IMG/VR virus record: IMGVR_UViG_3300032308_002578
Coordinates: 1 to 64,000 of that record
Origin: a virus
Direction: 5' to 3' (one strand)
DNA length: 64,000 bases
A program made the position numbers and the translations under genes. Of the stretch, positions 46,357 to 53,231 are shown piece after piece. Numbering within the stretch: position 1 is the stretch's first letter; every line of letters begins with the position of its first letter. The notes beneath the pieces were generated by a model, which had not been told where the DNA came from, made no database searches, and saw only the letters and a program-made list of their open reading frames with translations.

Positions 46357-46388
46357 GCCCACTCGCATTAACCCGCAAGGAAGCGCAA

Positions 46389-46760
46389 ATGACACGCCGG
46401 TTTTCCCGCATGATCTCGTTGAGTCGAGAAAACATTACGCGTTTTGTCACTGAACCGGAGTTCTTCACCAAAAACCCCGGATTGCAACCACTGGCCGCAC
46501 AGATGGCTGAGTGCAACGCCGCATTCGCCAAGTCTGCTGCCGAAAAGGGCTGCCGGTGCCGGGCTGACGCAAACACGCTCACGCCGTGCATGACAGCATT
46601 TATTCAAACGCTGCTGGACGCAAAAGAGAATAATCCCAGCGTCGTACAAGACTTTGTGAAATATGCGGCAAAAAAAGATCAAGTTGATGACACCGGGATT
46701 ACAATATATTTCGCGGCCTTAGACGGCAGTAAGGCACTCCAACGGTACGAGTTTCCATGA
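46389..46760 (+). CDS. Small adsorption-module protein, unknown function
   Basis: 123 residues; ATG 46389 with AAGGAAG upstream, preferred over the in-frame codon at 46251 inside the collagen gene. Helical, basic N-terminus, one Cys-rich segment (KGCRCRAD, C at about 56 and 58). It overlaps the next gene by 4 bp (ATGA). Possibly a fibre chaperone or small tail protein; no family recognised. Confidence 0.6.
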   Translation: MTRRFSRMISLSRENITRFVTEPEFFTKNPGLQPLAAQMAECNAAFAKSAAEKGCRCRADANTLTPCMTAFIQTLLDAKENNPSVVQDFVKYAAKKDQVDDTGITIYFAALDGSKALQRYEFP

Positions 46761-47038
46761 GTTACGTCAGCCCAGCACACTCCAAACTGCTATACGGCGC
46801 ACAACCGCATGTACTGGCGAACGGCGTGCAGCAGGGCATCGTAAAAATACGCTTGCGGGACGACCACGACCAGCCCGTCGCTGGCCGCCAAGTCGAACTA
46901 ATTGCTGATCGCGCAAACGTAGCCATCGAGCAGCCCGGCCTAACTGACGCGAACGGTACAGCACTGGCGTATGTCACGTCGACCGTTCCCGGGCCGGTCA
47001 ATATTAGTGGTCGTGTTGTTCCGGTCACACCCACATGA
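46757..47038 (+). CDS. Small protein with a Big_1-type Ig-like domain
   Basis: 93 residues; ATG 46757 overlaps the previous stop. Nearly the whole protein matches the Ig-like bacterial group 1 plan: VKIRLRDDHDQPVAGRQVEL (about 28-47), then a second strand set with DANGTALAYVTSTVPG (about 63-78). Such domains are common on phage virions and may give weak surface binding. There is no signal peptide, as expected for a virion protein. Confidence 0.65.
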   Translation: MSYVSPAHSKLLYGAQPHVLANGVQQGIVKIRLRDDHDQPVAGRQVELIADRANVAIEQPGLTDANGTALAYVTSTVPGPVNISGRVVPVTPT

Positions 47039-47045
47039 GGATGCC

Positions 47046-47570
47046 ATGAGTTGTAACCCAATTAACAACGACGATCAGATCATCGAACTGCCCGACGCGA
47101 TTAATCTGAATTTCTACGACCCACAAATTGAGCCCCCGCCACCGCAGCCAGACAACGGCCGGCGTTTAAAACTCACATGGCAAGTCAGCCGCTACAACTT
47201 TAACAGGGTCGACGGCATTCGCGTTAGAATTGCGGCGACCAACGCGGCCGGGATGTCGGATAAGGTGTTCGCGTACCTGATGCTGCCACTCAAGGCCGGC
47301 GCTGATTCCAAAGCCGGCGCGTTCGACCACGTGTGCTCGCCGGCCGATCTTGAAGAATACCCCGAAGATGACCCGATTCCGAATAGCCGCCCGGCGTGGT
47401 TCCGATTGAGTTACGTAGACGTGCTCTTGCGGTCACGAGCGGAAGTCGAAGCGTTTATTCGAGACGTGGTTGAAGATGTGCAACGGCTCAAGAACACGCT
47501 CGATCTGATGGACGACTTGTTGCCCGGTAACGAAGTATGGATCGGCGTACCACCCACCCCGCCAGCATGA
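47046..47570 (+). CDS. Adsorption-module protein, unknown function
   Basis: 174 residues; ATG 47046 with GAGG at 47036. Beta-rich middle (RLKLTWQVSRYNFN, then GIRVRIAATNAAGMSD), Pro-rich segment near 30-40, and a helical C-terminus with a coiled-coil-like stretch (VEAFIRDVVEDVQRLKN). It may be a small fibre or adaptor protein by context. No family recognised. Confidence 0.6.
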   Translation: MSCNPINNDDQIIELPDAINLNFYDPQIEPPPPQPDNGRRLKLTWQVSRYNFNRVDGIRVRIAATNAAGMSDKVFAYLMLPLKAGADSKAGAFDHVCSPADLEEYPEDDPIPNSRPAWFRLSYVDVLLRSRAEVEAFIRDVVEDVQRLKNTLDLMDDLLPGNEVWIGVPPTPPA

Positions 47571-47582
47571 TTGGAGCGCAGG

Positions 47583-47888
47583 ATGTCAGCCCTCATTGTT
47601 TTGGACGACAGCACGATCATGAGCATGTTGAACAACACGGCTTTTTCAACGCAATTTCCGTGTCTGTTCAATAAGCGCGATATTTTCAAATCAGCGGCGG
47701 CATCCGGTTGCGGTATGTGCGCCAAGAAACGGCAAGAACGGCAGCGCAAAGAAATGGCCGCGCTCAAAACCTGTCTGGCCGGCATGGGCCCAGAAAAAAA
47801 GGCCATGCTTAAAAAAATGCTGGAAGCCGAGCAGATCCGTATCGTGTACACCAATCTCGCCGGTCAGGTTGTGCAACTGACCTTCTGA
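47583..47888 (+). CDS. Small Cys-containing helical protein
   Basis: 101 residues; ATG 47583 follows GGAG by 7 nt. CGMC near residues 43-46 is followed by a long basic/helical region and a short C-terminal strand pair (IRIVYTNLAG). It is the last gene before the structured RNA-like element and closes the adsorption run. Function unknown. Confidence 0.6.
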   Translation: MSALIVLDDSTIMSMLNNTAFSTQFPCLFNKRDIFKSAAASGCGMCAKKRQERQRKEMAALKTCLAGMGPEKKAMLKKMLEAEQIRIVYTNLAGQVVQLTF

Positions 47889-47920
47889 CGCCGCACCTGC
47901 CACGCGTAGGTTGCGATCTT

Positions 47921-48015
47921 CCGCCGCCCTGCGCTGACTGAACGGCTGCGTTCCACGCGGCCACCGGGCTCCACGCCCTAGGTCAGCGCGGGGCGGCGGT
48001 TGCATTCTGCCGCCC
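47921..48015 (+). ncRNA. Branched RNA-like element with an alternative hairpin
   Basis: An 18-bp stem (47921-47938 with 47982-47999, one G-U pair) encloses two hairpins: 47944-47962 (GGCTGCGT / ACGCGGCC around TCC) and 47966-47978 (GGGC / GCCC around TCCAC). Both inner loops carry CCAC. The 3' arm of the closing stem can instead pair GGGCGGC (47991-47997) with GCCGCCC (48009-48015). Two mutually exclusive folds are typical of attenuators and riboswitch-like leaders. It has no poly-T tail, so plain termination is unlikely. The class is unknown. Confidence 0.5.
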
Positions 48016-48043
48016 TAAATTTCGGGGCAAATCGCGGCATATT
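48015..48043 (+). promoter_or_regulatory. Candidate phage promoter motif, copy 2
   Basis: CTAAAT, 14 nt, CGGCATATT, with the same spacing as the copy at 6240-6268. It lies 62 bp before ATG 48105, which starts the accessory region, and directly behind the branched RNA-like element. Confidence 0.4.
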
Positions 48044-48104
48044 AAGTGTACCCACTGTGTCGTATCAGTGGATTCTCATCACCGCCTTACAAGGGAGTTA
48101 AGGC

Positions 48105-48545
48105 ATGAGCGTTCTGCTGCTGAGTGCTGCCGATGTCAAGAAGACGTGGGCTGCGGTCGAGGCTCGTATTAAGAAGCGACCGGTGTTTCAGGTCGTGCCC
48201 GAGGAGGCGATGGTGACGATTGAGAACGTCATCCTCGCCAACGAGGACGAGGCGTGGGATCGCTTCCCCGCCGACCAGAAGTGCCGTGTGCACTTCTGGA
48301 AAACGCTGTTGCTCGCCGCCGTCCCCGAGAACGAGCGGGGATTGTGGGCAGTGTACTTCCACGAGTACATTGCGGCTTCTCTCCGCGGCGATGGCGCTGC
48401 AGGCGTCGAGGTCGACGATGACACTGACGTCATCGTCTACTCCCGGCGCAGTGTTTCCCCGGCTATCGCCCAACGGGCATTGGCCGAAGCGTACCAGACC
48501 TGCGCTGCGGGTCTGGAAGGCTACAGGGTTTCGTGGGACGAATAG
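48105..48545 (+). CDS. Unrecognised accessory protein
   Basis: 146 residues; AAGGGAG lies 8 nt before ATG 48105. Mixed helical/beta sequence with no Cys pair beyond two single Cys residues, and an acidic segment (VEVDDDTDVIVYSRR) near 100-115. It is a single-gene unit between the candidate promoter motif at 48015 and a strong terminator at 48563. A moron-like or early gene is possible. Function unknown. Confidence 0.65.
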   Translation: MSVLLLSAADVKKTWAAVEARIKKRPVFQVVPEEAMVTIENVILANEDEAWDRFPADQKCRVHFWKTLLLAAVPENERGLWAVYFHEYIAASLRGDGAAGVEVDDDTDVIVYSRRSVSPAIAQRALAEAYQTCAAGLEGYRVSWDE

Positions 48546-48562
48546 TCCTGCAACCCACATGT

Positions 48563-48636
48563 GTTAACGACGATGCCGTCGGACACGTATTACCTTTACA
48601 GGTGATATGTTGTCCGACGGCATCCGTTAACTTTTT
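48563..48636 (+). terminator. Long-stem rho-independent terminator
   Basis: GTTAACG and GATGCCGTCGGACA pair with TGTCCGACGGCATC and CGTTAAC across a loop, with only a 2-nt bulge, and TTTTTC follows. It ends the single-gene unit at 48105-48545. Confidence 0.85.
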
Positions 48637-48709
48637 CTATTGACCTTTTCCTTAGATATCAACGAGGGCCACCATCAAAAAGAAATATCGGCTCGACAAA
48701 AAGGTTGAT

Positions 48710-49159
48710 GTGGTCAAGCCGCCTTTTGTCATGGCAGACCCAAATGACGACTCGGCGGCGTTCGGTTGGTCGCTCGGGAAGCTGCGCTACCCGGGCGAGC
48801 CAGACCCAAACGACCCCGGAACTAATTGGCCCGGTTCGCATGTCTTCAGTGTGCCGACGCCGTTGGAAGTCCGACAGGTTTACGGGCACAACATCGAGTT
48901 TGTCTGCCCGGCTTTCGTGCAGTTGATGCTCGACGCTGAGCCGGAGATCCGCAAAGGCGCCGAGCGGGTTCGCGCCGCGGGCTACACGCCCGAGGCGCTC
49001 AATAAATACCGCCGGGTCGTGTTGACTGTATTTAACGAAAAAATTCTGCCGCAGATGGTTAAACGGTTCGAAGAAGTTTCTGGGCTGGTGGCTGAATTTT
49101 ACGCCGCCCGCCTTGCCCACATTGACGCTTTTGGAATTGAGGACGAAGAAGAACAATGA
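48710..49159 (+). CDS. Unrecognised accessory protein
   Basis: 149 residues from GTG 48710, which has AAGG 5 nt upstream. The frame stays open to 48656, and an ATC at 48674 has its own GAGG, so the protein may carry 12 more Lys-rich residues if that rare start is used. The rest is helical with a Pro/Asp/Trp-rich middle (GEPDPNDPGTNWPGSH). It overlaps the next gene by 4 bp. Function unknown. Confidence 0.55.
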   Translation: MVKPPFVMADPNDDSAAFGWSLGKLRYPGEPDPNDPGTNWPGSHVFSVPTPLEVRQVYGHNIEFVCPAFVQLMLDAEPEIRKGAERVRAAGYTPEALNKYRRVVLTVFNEKILPQMVKRFEEVSGLVAEFYAARLAHIDAFGIEDEEEQ

Positions 49160-49485
49160 AAACCAAGACCAAATCCAAGACCAAGATCTTGAAGCGTGCG
49201 TCCAAGAAAAAGGCTGCGCCGCGTAAGGTGCGCAGCGCAGCCAAGTCCGGTATGTCCGGTTACGTTGTGGTGTGGCGTCACACGATGGACGACATCCCGC
49301 TCGGGCTGTACGCCGACGAAAAGGACGCCATCAAGGTGGCCACGACGATTACGTGGAAACAGGCTTACGCCATCGCGCGTCGACTGGATATCGACGCGTC
49401 GACGCCGGTGTGCTTTGCGTACGCTGCGTTTAAGGCCGGCCTTGCGACAACGTTCACCATTGTAGATCGCAAGGACGACGCTTGA
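49156..49485 (+). CDS. Small protein with a basic N-terminal tail
   Basis: 109 residues; ATG 49156 overlaps the previous stop (ATGA). The first 32 residues are almost all Lys, Arg, Thr, Ser and Ala, a histone-tail-like nucleic-acid-binding segment. The rest is a compact alpha/beta domain (SGYVVVWRHTMDD, then helices). It may bind phage or host DNA/RNA; nothing more specific can be said. It ends flush against a minus-strand gene. Confidence 0.6.
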   Translation: MKTKTKSKTKILKRASKKKAAPRKVRSAAKSGMSGYVVVWRHTMDDIPLGLYADEKDAIKVATTITWKQAYAIARRLDIDASTPVCFAYAAFKAGLATTFTIVDRKDDA

Positions 49486-49761
49486 TTACAGGGACGCCAG
49501 CACTACGAAGTCGCGGCGATACCCAACCACCGGACCACGTTTGCCGAGGAGCAGGTCATCGTCGGTCTTGCCGTCGGTGTCCACAGGGTACGGCCCGCCG
49601 GCGTTCGACACGCCCGGACGATTCAACCCCAGCGCCGCGGCTTTCTGCAGCACAATGTTCGACGTTGCAGCCGACATCAGTTCTTCGATATTATCGCCGA
49701 AGACTACGAACTCAGCCCGACCATGCGTGGTATTAGAAAGGTCATCAAGAATGGAAACCAT
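49486..49761 (-). CDS. Small minus-strand protein, unknown function
   Basis: 91 residues. Minus-strand ATG at 49761 has a good SD (CGGAGG, 7 nt away), supporting the call over the plus-strand alternatives, which are low complexity. The product has a beta-rich start (GRAEFVVFGDNIEELM) and a Gly/Asp-rich middle (NAGGPYPVDTDGKTDDD). It sits convergent to the previous gene and its start overlaps the next plus-strand gene by 11 bp. No family recognised. Confidence 0.6.
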   Translation of the reverse strand: MVSILDDLSNTTHGRAEFVVFGDNIEELMSAATSNIVLQKAAALGLNRPGVSNAGGPYPVDTDGKTDDDLLLGKRGPVVGYRRDFVVLASL

Positions 49762-50251
49762 GGAAACCTCCGGTGAGAAAAAAGATCTGACGTTGCGTAT
49801 GGTAATCCCTGTGCTTAATTTGAGCAAGTTGCAAATTCGCTCAATTTTCACGGCTGTTTTAAATAAGCCGCAGCCGGAAATAGACACACCGCTGGATAAG
49901 CGCGCCGTGTTCTTTTTGCTGGTCGGCGACATGCTGGAGCGCTTGGCGTTTTTAAAGCCGGAGCAACGCACACTGATCTTGCAGGAACTCCAGTCCCTGT
50001 TCGATGACGCAGATGGCTGTCGCGATTGCCTCAAGCAATTGGTGTTCGCGGACGGCAAACTCTGCACGTGGACTGGACAGTCCGGTTTCACCGATCTGGA
50101 GTCTGGGGAACAGGTTACGACTCTTCCGCACCCGCCTATGGAGACCATTGCGTATAATCTAGATGAACTGTACCGCCGGGGCGTACTGCTGATCGAAAAA
50201 AGGAATGGACTCCATGCCCAAAAATCTCCTGCAGGAAGCGTGGACGAGTAA
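49751..50251 (+). CDS. Unrecognised accessory protein
   Basis: 166 residues from ATG 49751, or three fewer from ATG 49760. GAAAGG lies about 10 nt upstream. Helical with a Leu/Val-rich first half and two Cys (CRDCLKQ) near 95-98. It starts inside the minus-strand gene's 5' end, so one of the two starts may be further in. It overlaps the next gene by about 38 bp. Function unknown. Confidence 0.55.
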   Translation: METMETSGEKKDLTLRMVIPVLNLSKLQIRSIFTAVLNKPQPEIDTPLDKRAVFFLLVGDMLERLAFLKPEQRTLILQELQSLFDDADGCRDCLKQLVFADGKLCTWTGQSGFTDLESGEQVTTLPHPPMETIAYNLDELYRRGVLLIEKRNGLHAQKSPAGSVDE

Positions 50252-50888
50252 GGAAACGTTCGCCAGCGTTCTGCTGACGCTATTTATCGACAAGTTCGGG
50301 ACCGAGAGCCTGCAGTGGGACCCGGCGACCATCGCCATGGAAATCGAAGAAGATTTTCATGTCGAACTCCCGCAACAGTCGATGGACAAGTTAATGGTCG
50401 CAATTCAACTGCTGACCACAGATCGGTTCTTCAAGAGCCTGCCCGACTTTATTACCTTCTGCAACATCCTCGGCGGGGACACATACAACCCCGATATGTG
50501 GGACCCAGCCGACGCTGAGGAGGTGGCGTGGGGGATCACCGAGGCCCTGCTCATCTCCCCGCCGGACGACGAGGACGAAGAACCGTTCACCAATGAGATC
50601 CGCGCCTACATCGGCTCAGCGCTGGACAGCGAGGGCATTATTAACCCGCCGGACATCCTGCGGATCGCGCTCCGTACAGCCCGCGTCTCCCCCAGCGTCG
50701 GCGACTTCTCGGACGACCCTGCGATGTTTAACGCCATCTACGACATGGAAGAAGGCAAGAAAGAAGACATCAACCAGTCGATTCTGATGAAGACGAAGTT
50801 GTTGGCAGCCCAGTTAGCGGCGTTGAACTTAGAGAACGGTAAAACCCAGTACGTGGCTGAGATGCTGCAGCGGTCACTGCAGAATTAA
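50214..50888 (+). CDS. Unrecognised accessory protein
   Basis: 224 residues; ATG 50214 preferred over ATG 50205 because AAAAAGG is then at proper distance. Acidic and helical, with clusters of Asp/Glu (DDEDEEPF near 118-125) and no Cys pair or membrane segment. It lies 17 bp before csrA and probably shares its transcript. Function unknown. Confidence 0.6.
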   Translation: MPKNLLQEAWTSKETFASVLLTLFIDKFGTESLQWDPATIAMEIEEDFHVELPQQSMDKLMVAIQLLTTDRFFKSLPDFITFCNILGGDTYNPDMWDPADAEEVAWGITEALLISPPDDEDEEPFTNEIRAYIGSALDSEGIINPPDILRIALRTARVSPSVGDFSDDPAMFNAIYDMEEGKKEDINQSILMKTKLLAAQLAALNLENGKTQYVAEMLQRSLQN

Positions 50889-50905
50889 ACCCAGAAAGCG
50901 TTATT

Positions 50906-51106
50906 ATGTTAGTGCTATCGCGGAAAAAAGAAGAGCAGATTGTGATCGGGAACGGCATCGTGGTGAAGGTAATCGAGATTTGCGGCAACCGCGTCAAACT
51001 TGGTTTGACGGCGCCGCCGTCGGTACCCATTGCCCGCGGTGAGATTTACACCGCCGAAAAGAAGGAGAAGAAGGAAAAAAATGGGGTGGAACGACAGACT
51101 TCCTGA
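50906..51106 (+). CDS. csrA: CsrA-family RNA-binding regulator
   Basis: 66 residues. The N-terminal 48 residues match CsrA throughout: MLVLSRK start, GNRVKLGL (about 27-34), and IARGEIY (42-48). Leu4, Arg6 and Arg44 are at the positions used by E. coli CsrA to bind GGA in RNA loops. Residue 7 is Lys rather than Arg, and position 45 is Gly rather than Glu. The tail is Lys/Glu-rich. CsrA homodimers block or alter translation of target mRNAs. Carried by a phage, it could rewire host regulation or control phage transcripts, whose SD sites contain GGA. It overlaps the next gene. Confidence 0.85.
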   Translation: MLVLSRKKEEQIVIGNGIVVKVIEICGNRVKLGLTAPPSVPIARGEIYTAEKKEKKEKNGVERQTS

Positions 51107-51362
51107 AGACCCCTATATCCCGTACGAGTCGCAGGACGACCGGGACGCCTACGAAAACTGGGCGATGTACATAGAGTTCTTGAGCGCCGAGGCCGAGTCT
51201 CGCGGTTTGACGTCAAACAATATCCAGCCCGGCGACCTACCCGTGAAAGAAACGCAGGACAACGTGGAGATCCTTGCCCGCCTGCGTGAATTGCCGCTAA
51301 AAACAGAGCGAAAAAATGAAGACCAGAATTCACGTCAATCAGCAGATCATCAAGAAAAATAA
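51081..51362 (+). CDS. Small acidic protein, unknown function
   Basis: 93 residues; ATG 51081 is preceded by a purine run with AAGGAG and AAGGA and lies within csrA's 3' end (26-bp overlap). Tyr/Asp-rich start (LPEDPYIPYESQDDRDAYENW), helical rest. Coupled to csrA by overlap; a matching role is possible but not shown. Confidence 0.55.
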   Translation: MGWNDRLPEDPYIPYESQDDRDAYENWAMYIEFLSAEAESRGLTSNNIQPGDLPVKETQDNVEILARLRELPLKTERKNEDQNSRQSADHQEK

Positions 51363-51645
51363 CAAGACAGGACGCCGAACGCCGCCGATCACTGTCAAGA
51401 ACTACAAAATTAACATCAAGGCGCGGGATGTATTTATTGACGGCCCGTGCCGTGTTGTTTATATGCCAGACAAGCCGCTCTCGTGCGGCGCCCGGGTATG
51501 GATCGAGACCGACAGTGAAATTGTTGTTAATCCTTTAGACACACACGAGACAACTAATGCCGGTAAAGGCAAAAACAAAGGTAAAGGCAAAGCCAAAGCG
51601 GCGCGCACGCCTGCCGTCACCCCAAGATTTTATTGCTGCCGGTGA
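51316..51645 (+). CDS. Small basic protein, unknown function
   Basis: 109 residues; ATG 51316 overlaps the previous gene by 47 bp. The core (about 20-75) looks like a small beta domain. The C-terminus is a Gly/Lys run (KGKNKGKGKAKAA), likely flexible and nucleic-acid-binding. The last 89 bp are shared with the next gene in another frame. Confidence 0.5.
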   Translation: MKTRIHVNQQIIKKNNKTGRRTPPITVKNYKINIKARDVFIDGPCRVVYMPDKPLSCGARVWIETDSEIVVNPLDTHETTNAGKGKNKGKGKAKAARTPAVTPRFYCCR

Positions 51646-52009
51646 CATGCAAATCGAAGAGGTGCAGCAGTACCGGTGGTCTAGTTATGGCCCGTACGCG
51701 TTTTTTGTGGACATCGTTATGCCGCTTGAAATTGGTTCGGCGCAGATGATCGTGGACCTCGCCCACAACCGGATCTGCGAAATGACCGTCTGCGACTACA
51801 CCCAACCCAAAAACAAGGAGGCGTACCTGTGGCGTAATCCACTGTTTCGCAAGGCCCACGCCGCCGAAGCCCGGCAGCGCGGCTACACGAAGAAACAGAT
51901 GTCGTACGCGTGGGACAACACACCGTGGGTCAACGTGCCGCCGGCGCAGATATTCAAACGGCTGCGGGAAATGGTAGCCCGGGCAAAAAAGAAAAACCCG
52001 CCGAAGTGA
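51557..52009 (+). CDS. Unrecognised protein with a basic N-terminus
   Basis: 150 residues; ATG 51557 lies inside the previous gene. The first 20 residues are Lys/Arg/Ala-rich. The rest is a compact domain with many aromatics (RWSSYGPYAFFVD, then AYLWRNPLF) and a basic helical end. Its 3' end contains one arm of a terminator that serves the next, minus-strand gene. Function unknown. Confidence 0.6.
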   Translation: MPVKAKTKVKAKPKRRARLPSPQDFIAAGDMQIEEVQQYRWSSYGPYAFFVDIVMPLEIGSAQMIVDLAHNRICEMTVCDYTQPKNKEAYLWRNPLFRKAHAAEARQRGYTKKQMSYAWDNTPWVNVPPAQIFKRLREMVARAKKKNPPK

Positions 52010-52035
52010 GCATCGTTGAGAGGCCCGGCGGGTTT
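51984..52035 (-). terminator. Terminator of the minus-strand gene at 52059
   Basis: Read on the minus strand: AAACCCGCCG, 22-nt loop, CGGCGGGTTT, then TTTCTTTTTTG. The stem is perfect over 10 bp. It overlaps the 3' end of the convergent plus-strand gene. Confidence 0.75.
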
Positions 52036-52058
52036 GCTGCGCGCAACTAATTAACGTG

Positions 52059-53231
52059 TCAGGCTTCTTCCTGCGCGGCCAGTTCAAACAACCGGTCAAT
52101 GGTCAGGAGATCCTCGGCGGCTGGGTTGCGGGCAACCACCGACGCCTGCTTCTCGGACATCAACTGGTCGAGTGTGGTCGCCATGCCGCGGTCGAGCGTG
52201 GGAACAATAGCCGCTAATTTATCGCGGTCCATGTACACCCCGCCGGCACTCACGGCCTCAGCGAAATCATCGCCTAAGTAGGCGCGAACATCTTCGACGG
52301 CCAACTTCTCAAGGTCGTCAAGCGCGTACACGTTGCCCGTGGTTGTCTCGACGTTCTGGTTCAGGAACTCGCGCGCAACCTTCTCGGTCACGGCAAACAG
52401 AACCTCCTCGGGCCGCGGCAGGCCACCCGCATCGTACAGTCGATACAGGTGGGTGCTGCGGTCGAAATTATCGACCGCGCTCGCCAACTTCAGCCGAGTG
52501 TCAACGGCCCGAGCCCTTTCGGGGTTCTGGTCGATGATCTCGGCCAACTTGGACAACTCACCAGCCAGATCTTTGTACTGGCGCTGGGTAAGCCGTACGC
52601 GGTCTTTAAGCATTTGGCTGGCCATCTTCGCGGCGCACGCGCCGTAGCCCGCAGCCAGTTCCAGCGTACCCTCGGCCACGCTGACATCGGCGTTAAAGTG
52701 GGCAGCCTTTTCCAGAATCTTGGTGGCAATGCGATTACGATCTTCGAAGACAAATTCGTCGCGGTACTGCTTAAAGTGCGCAGCGGCAAACTTGACCTCG
52801 CTGCCGTTCCGCAGGGGCCAGTGCCGTTCCTTGCGCCCGTCAGCCGCCACCCACACGATGCCGAAATCGTCGTCGGATACCGCGTCGAGCCCGGTCGAAG
52901 CAGTCTTTTCAAGTCCGGCGATCAGGCCCGAAATACCGAAGTACTCGGCGGCCTTATTAATGCGGGATTTAATGACATCGGCCTGCTTTTCCTCGAACTG
53001 CGCCTGCTTGTCCGCGAAGAACAAAGCCGACATCCACGTTGCGGGAGCCGTGTGACATGGGTAAAGTTTATTGTGCTGGTCCGCGTACAGGTGCCGAGGC
53101 AGCGTTTCGTCGCCGTTGAGACGCTCGTCCGCCGCAGACTTAACGAAGTCGGGCGCCGGGTGCAGCGCGGTCAACCTGTGCGTTTCACGGCCACTGATGT
53201 CGTGAGCATGGTCCAGCGGGATATTTGTCAT
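52059..53231 (-). CDS. Large minus-strand protein, unknown function
   Basis: 390 residues; minus-strand ATG at 53231 was chosen, with only a weak AGGCAG upstream. Helical throughout, rich in Ala, Leu, Glu and Lys, with a His-rich start (DHAHDISGRETHRLT) and Cys/His near 65 (KLYPCHTAP). No catalytic motif, signal peptide or membrane segment recognised. Its start overlaps the start of the divergent primase-like gene by 2 bp. The helical, repeat-free character would suit a virion core or DNA-associated protein, but this is open. Confidence 0.6.
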   Translation of the reverse strand: MTNIPLDHAHDISGRETHRLTALHPAPDFVKSAADERLNGDETLPRHLYADQHNKLYPCHTAPATWMSALFFADKQAQFEEKQADVIKSRINKAAEYFGISGLIAGLEKTASTGLDAVSDDDFGIVWVAADGRKERHWPLRNGSEVKFAAAHFKQYRDEFVFEDRNRIATKILEKAAHFNADVSVAEGTLELAAGYGACAAKMASQMLKDRVRLTQRQYKDLAGELSKLAEIIDQNPERARAVDTRLKLASAVDNFDRSTHLYRLYDAGGLPRPEEVLFAVTEKVAREFLNQNVETTTGNVYALDDLEKLAVEDVRAYLGDDFAEAVSAGGVYMDRDKLAAIVPTLDRGMATTLDQLMSEKQASVVARNPAAEDLLTIDRLFELAAQEEA

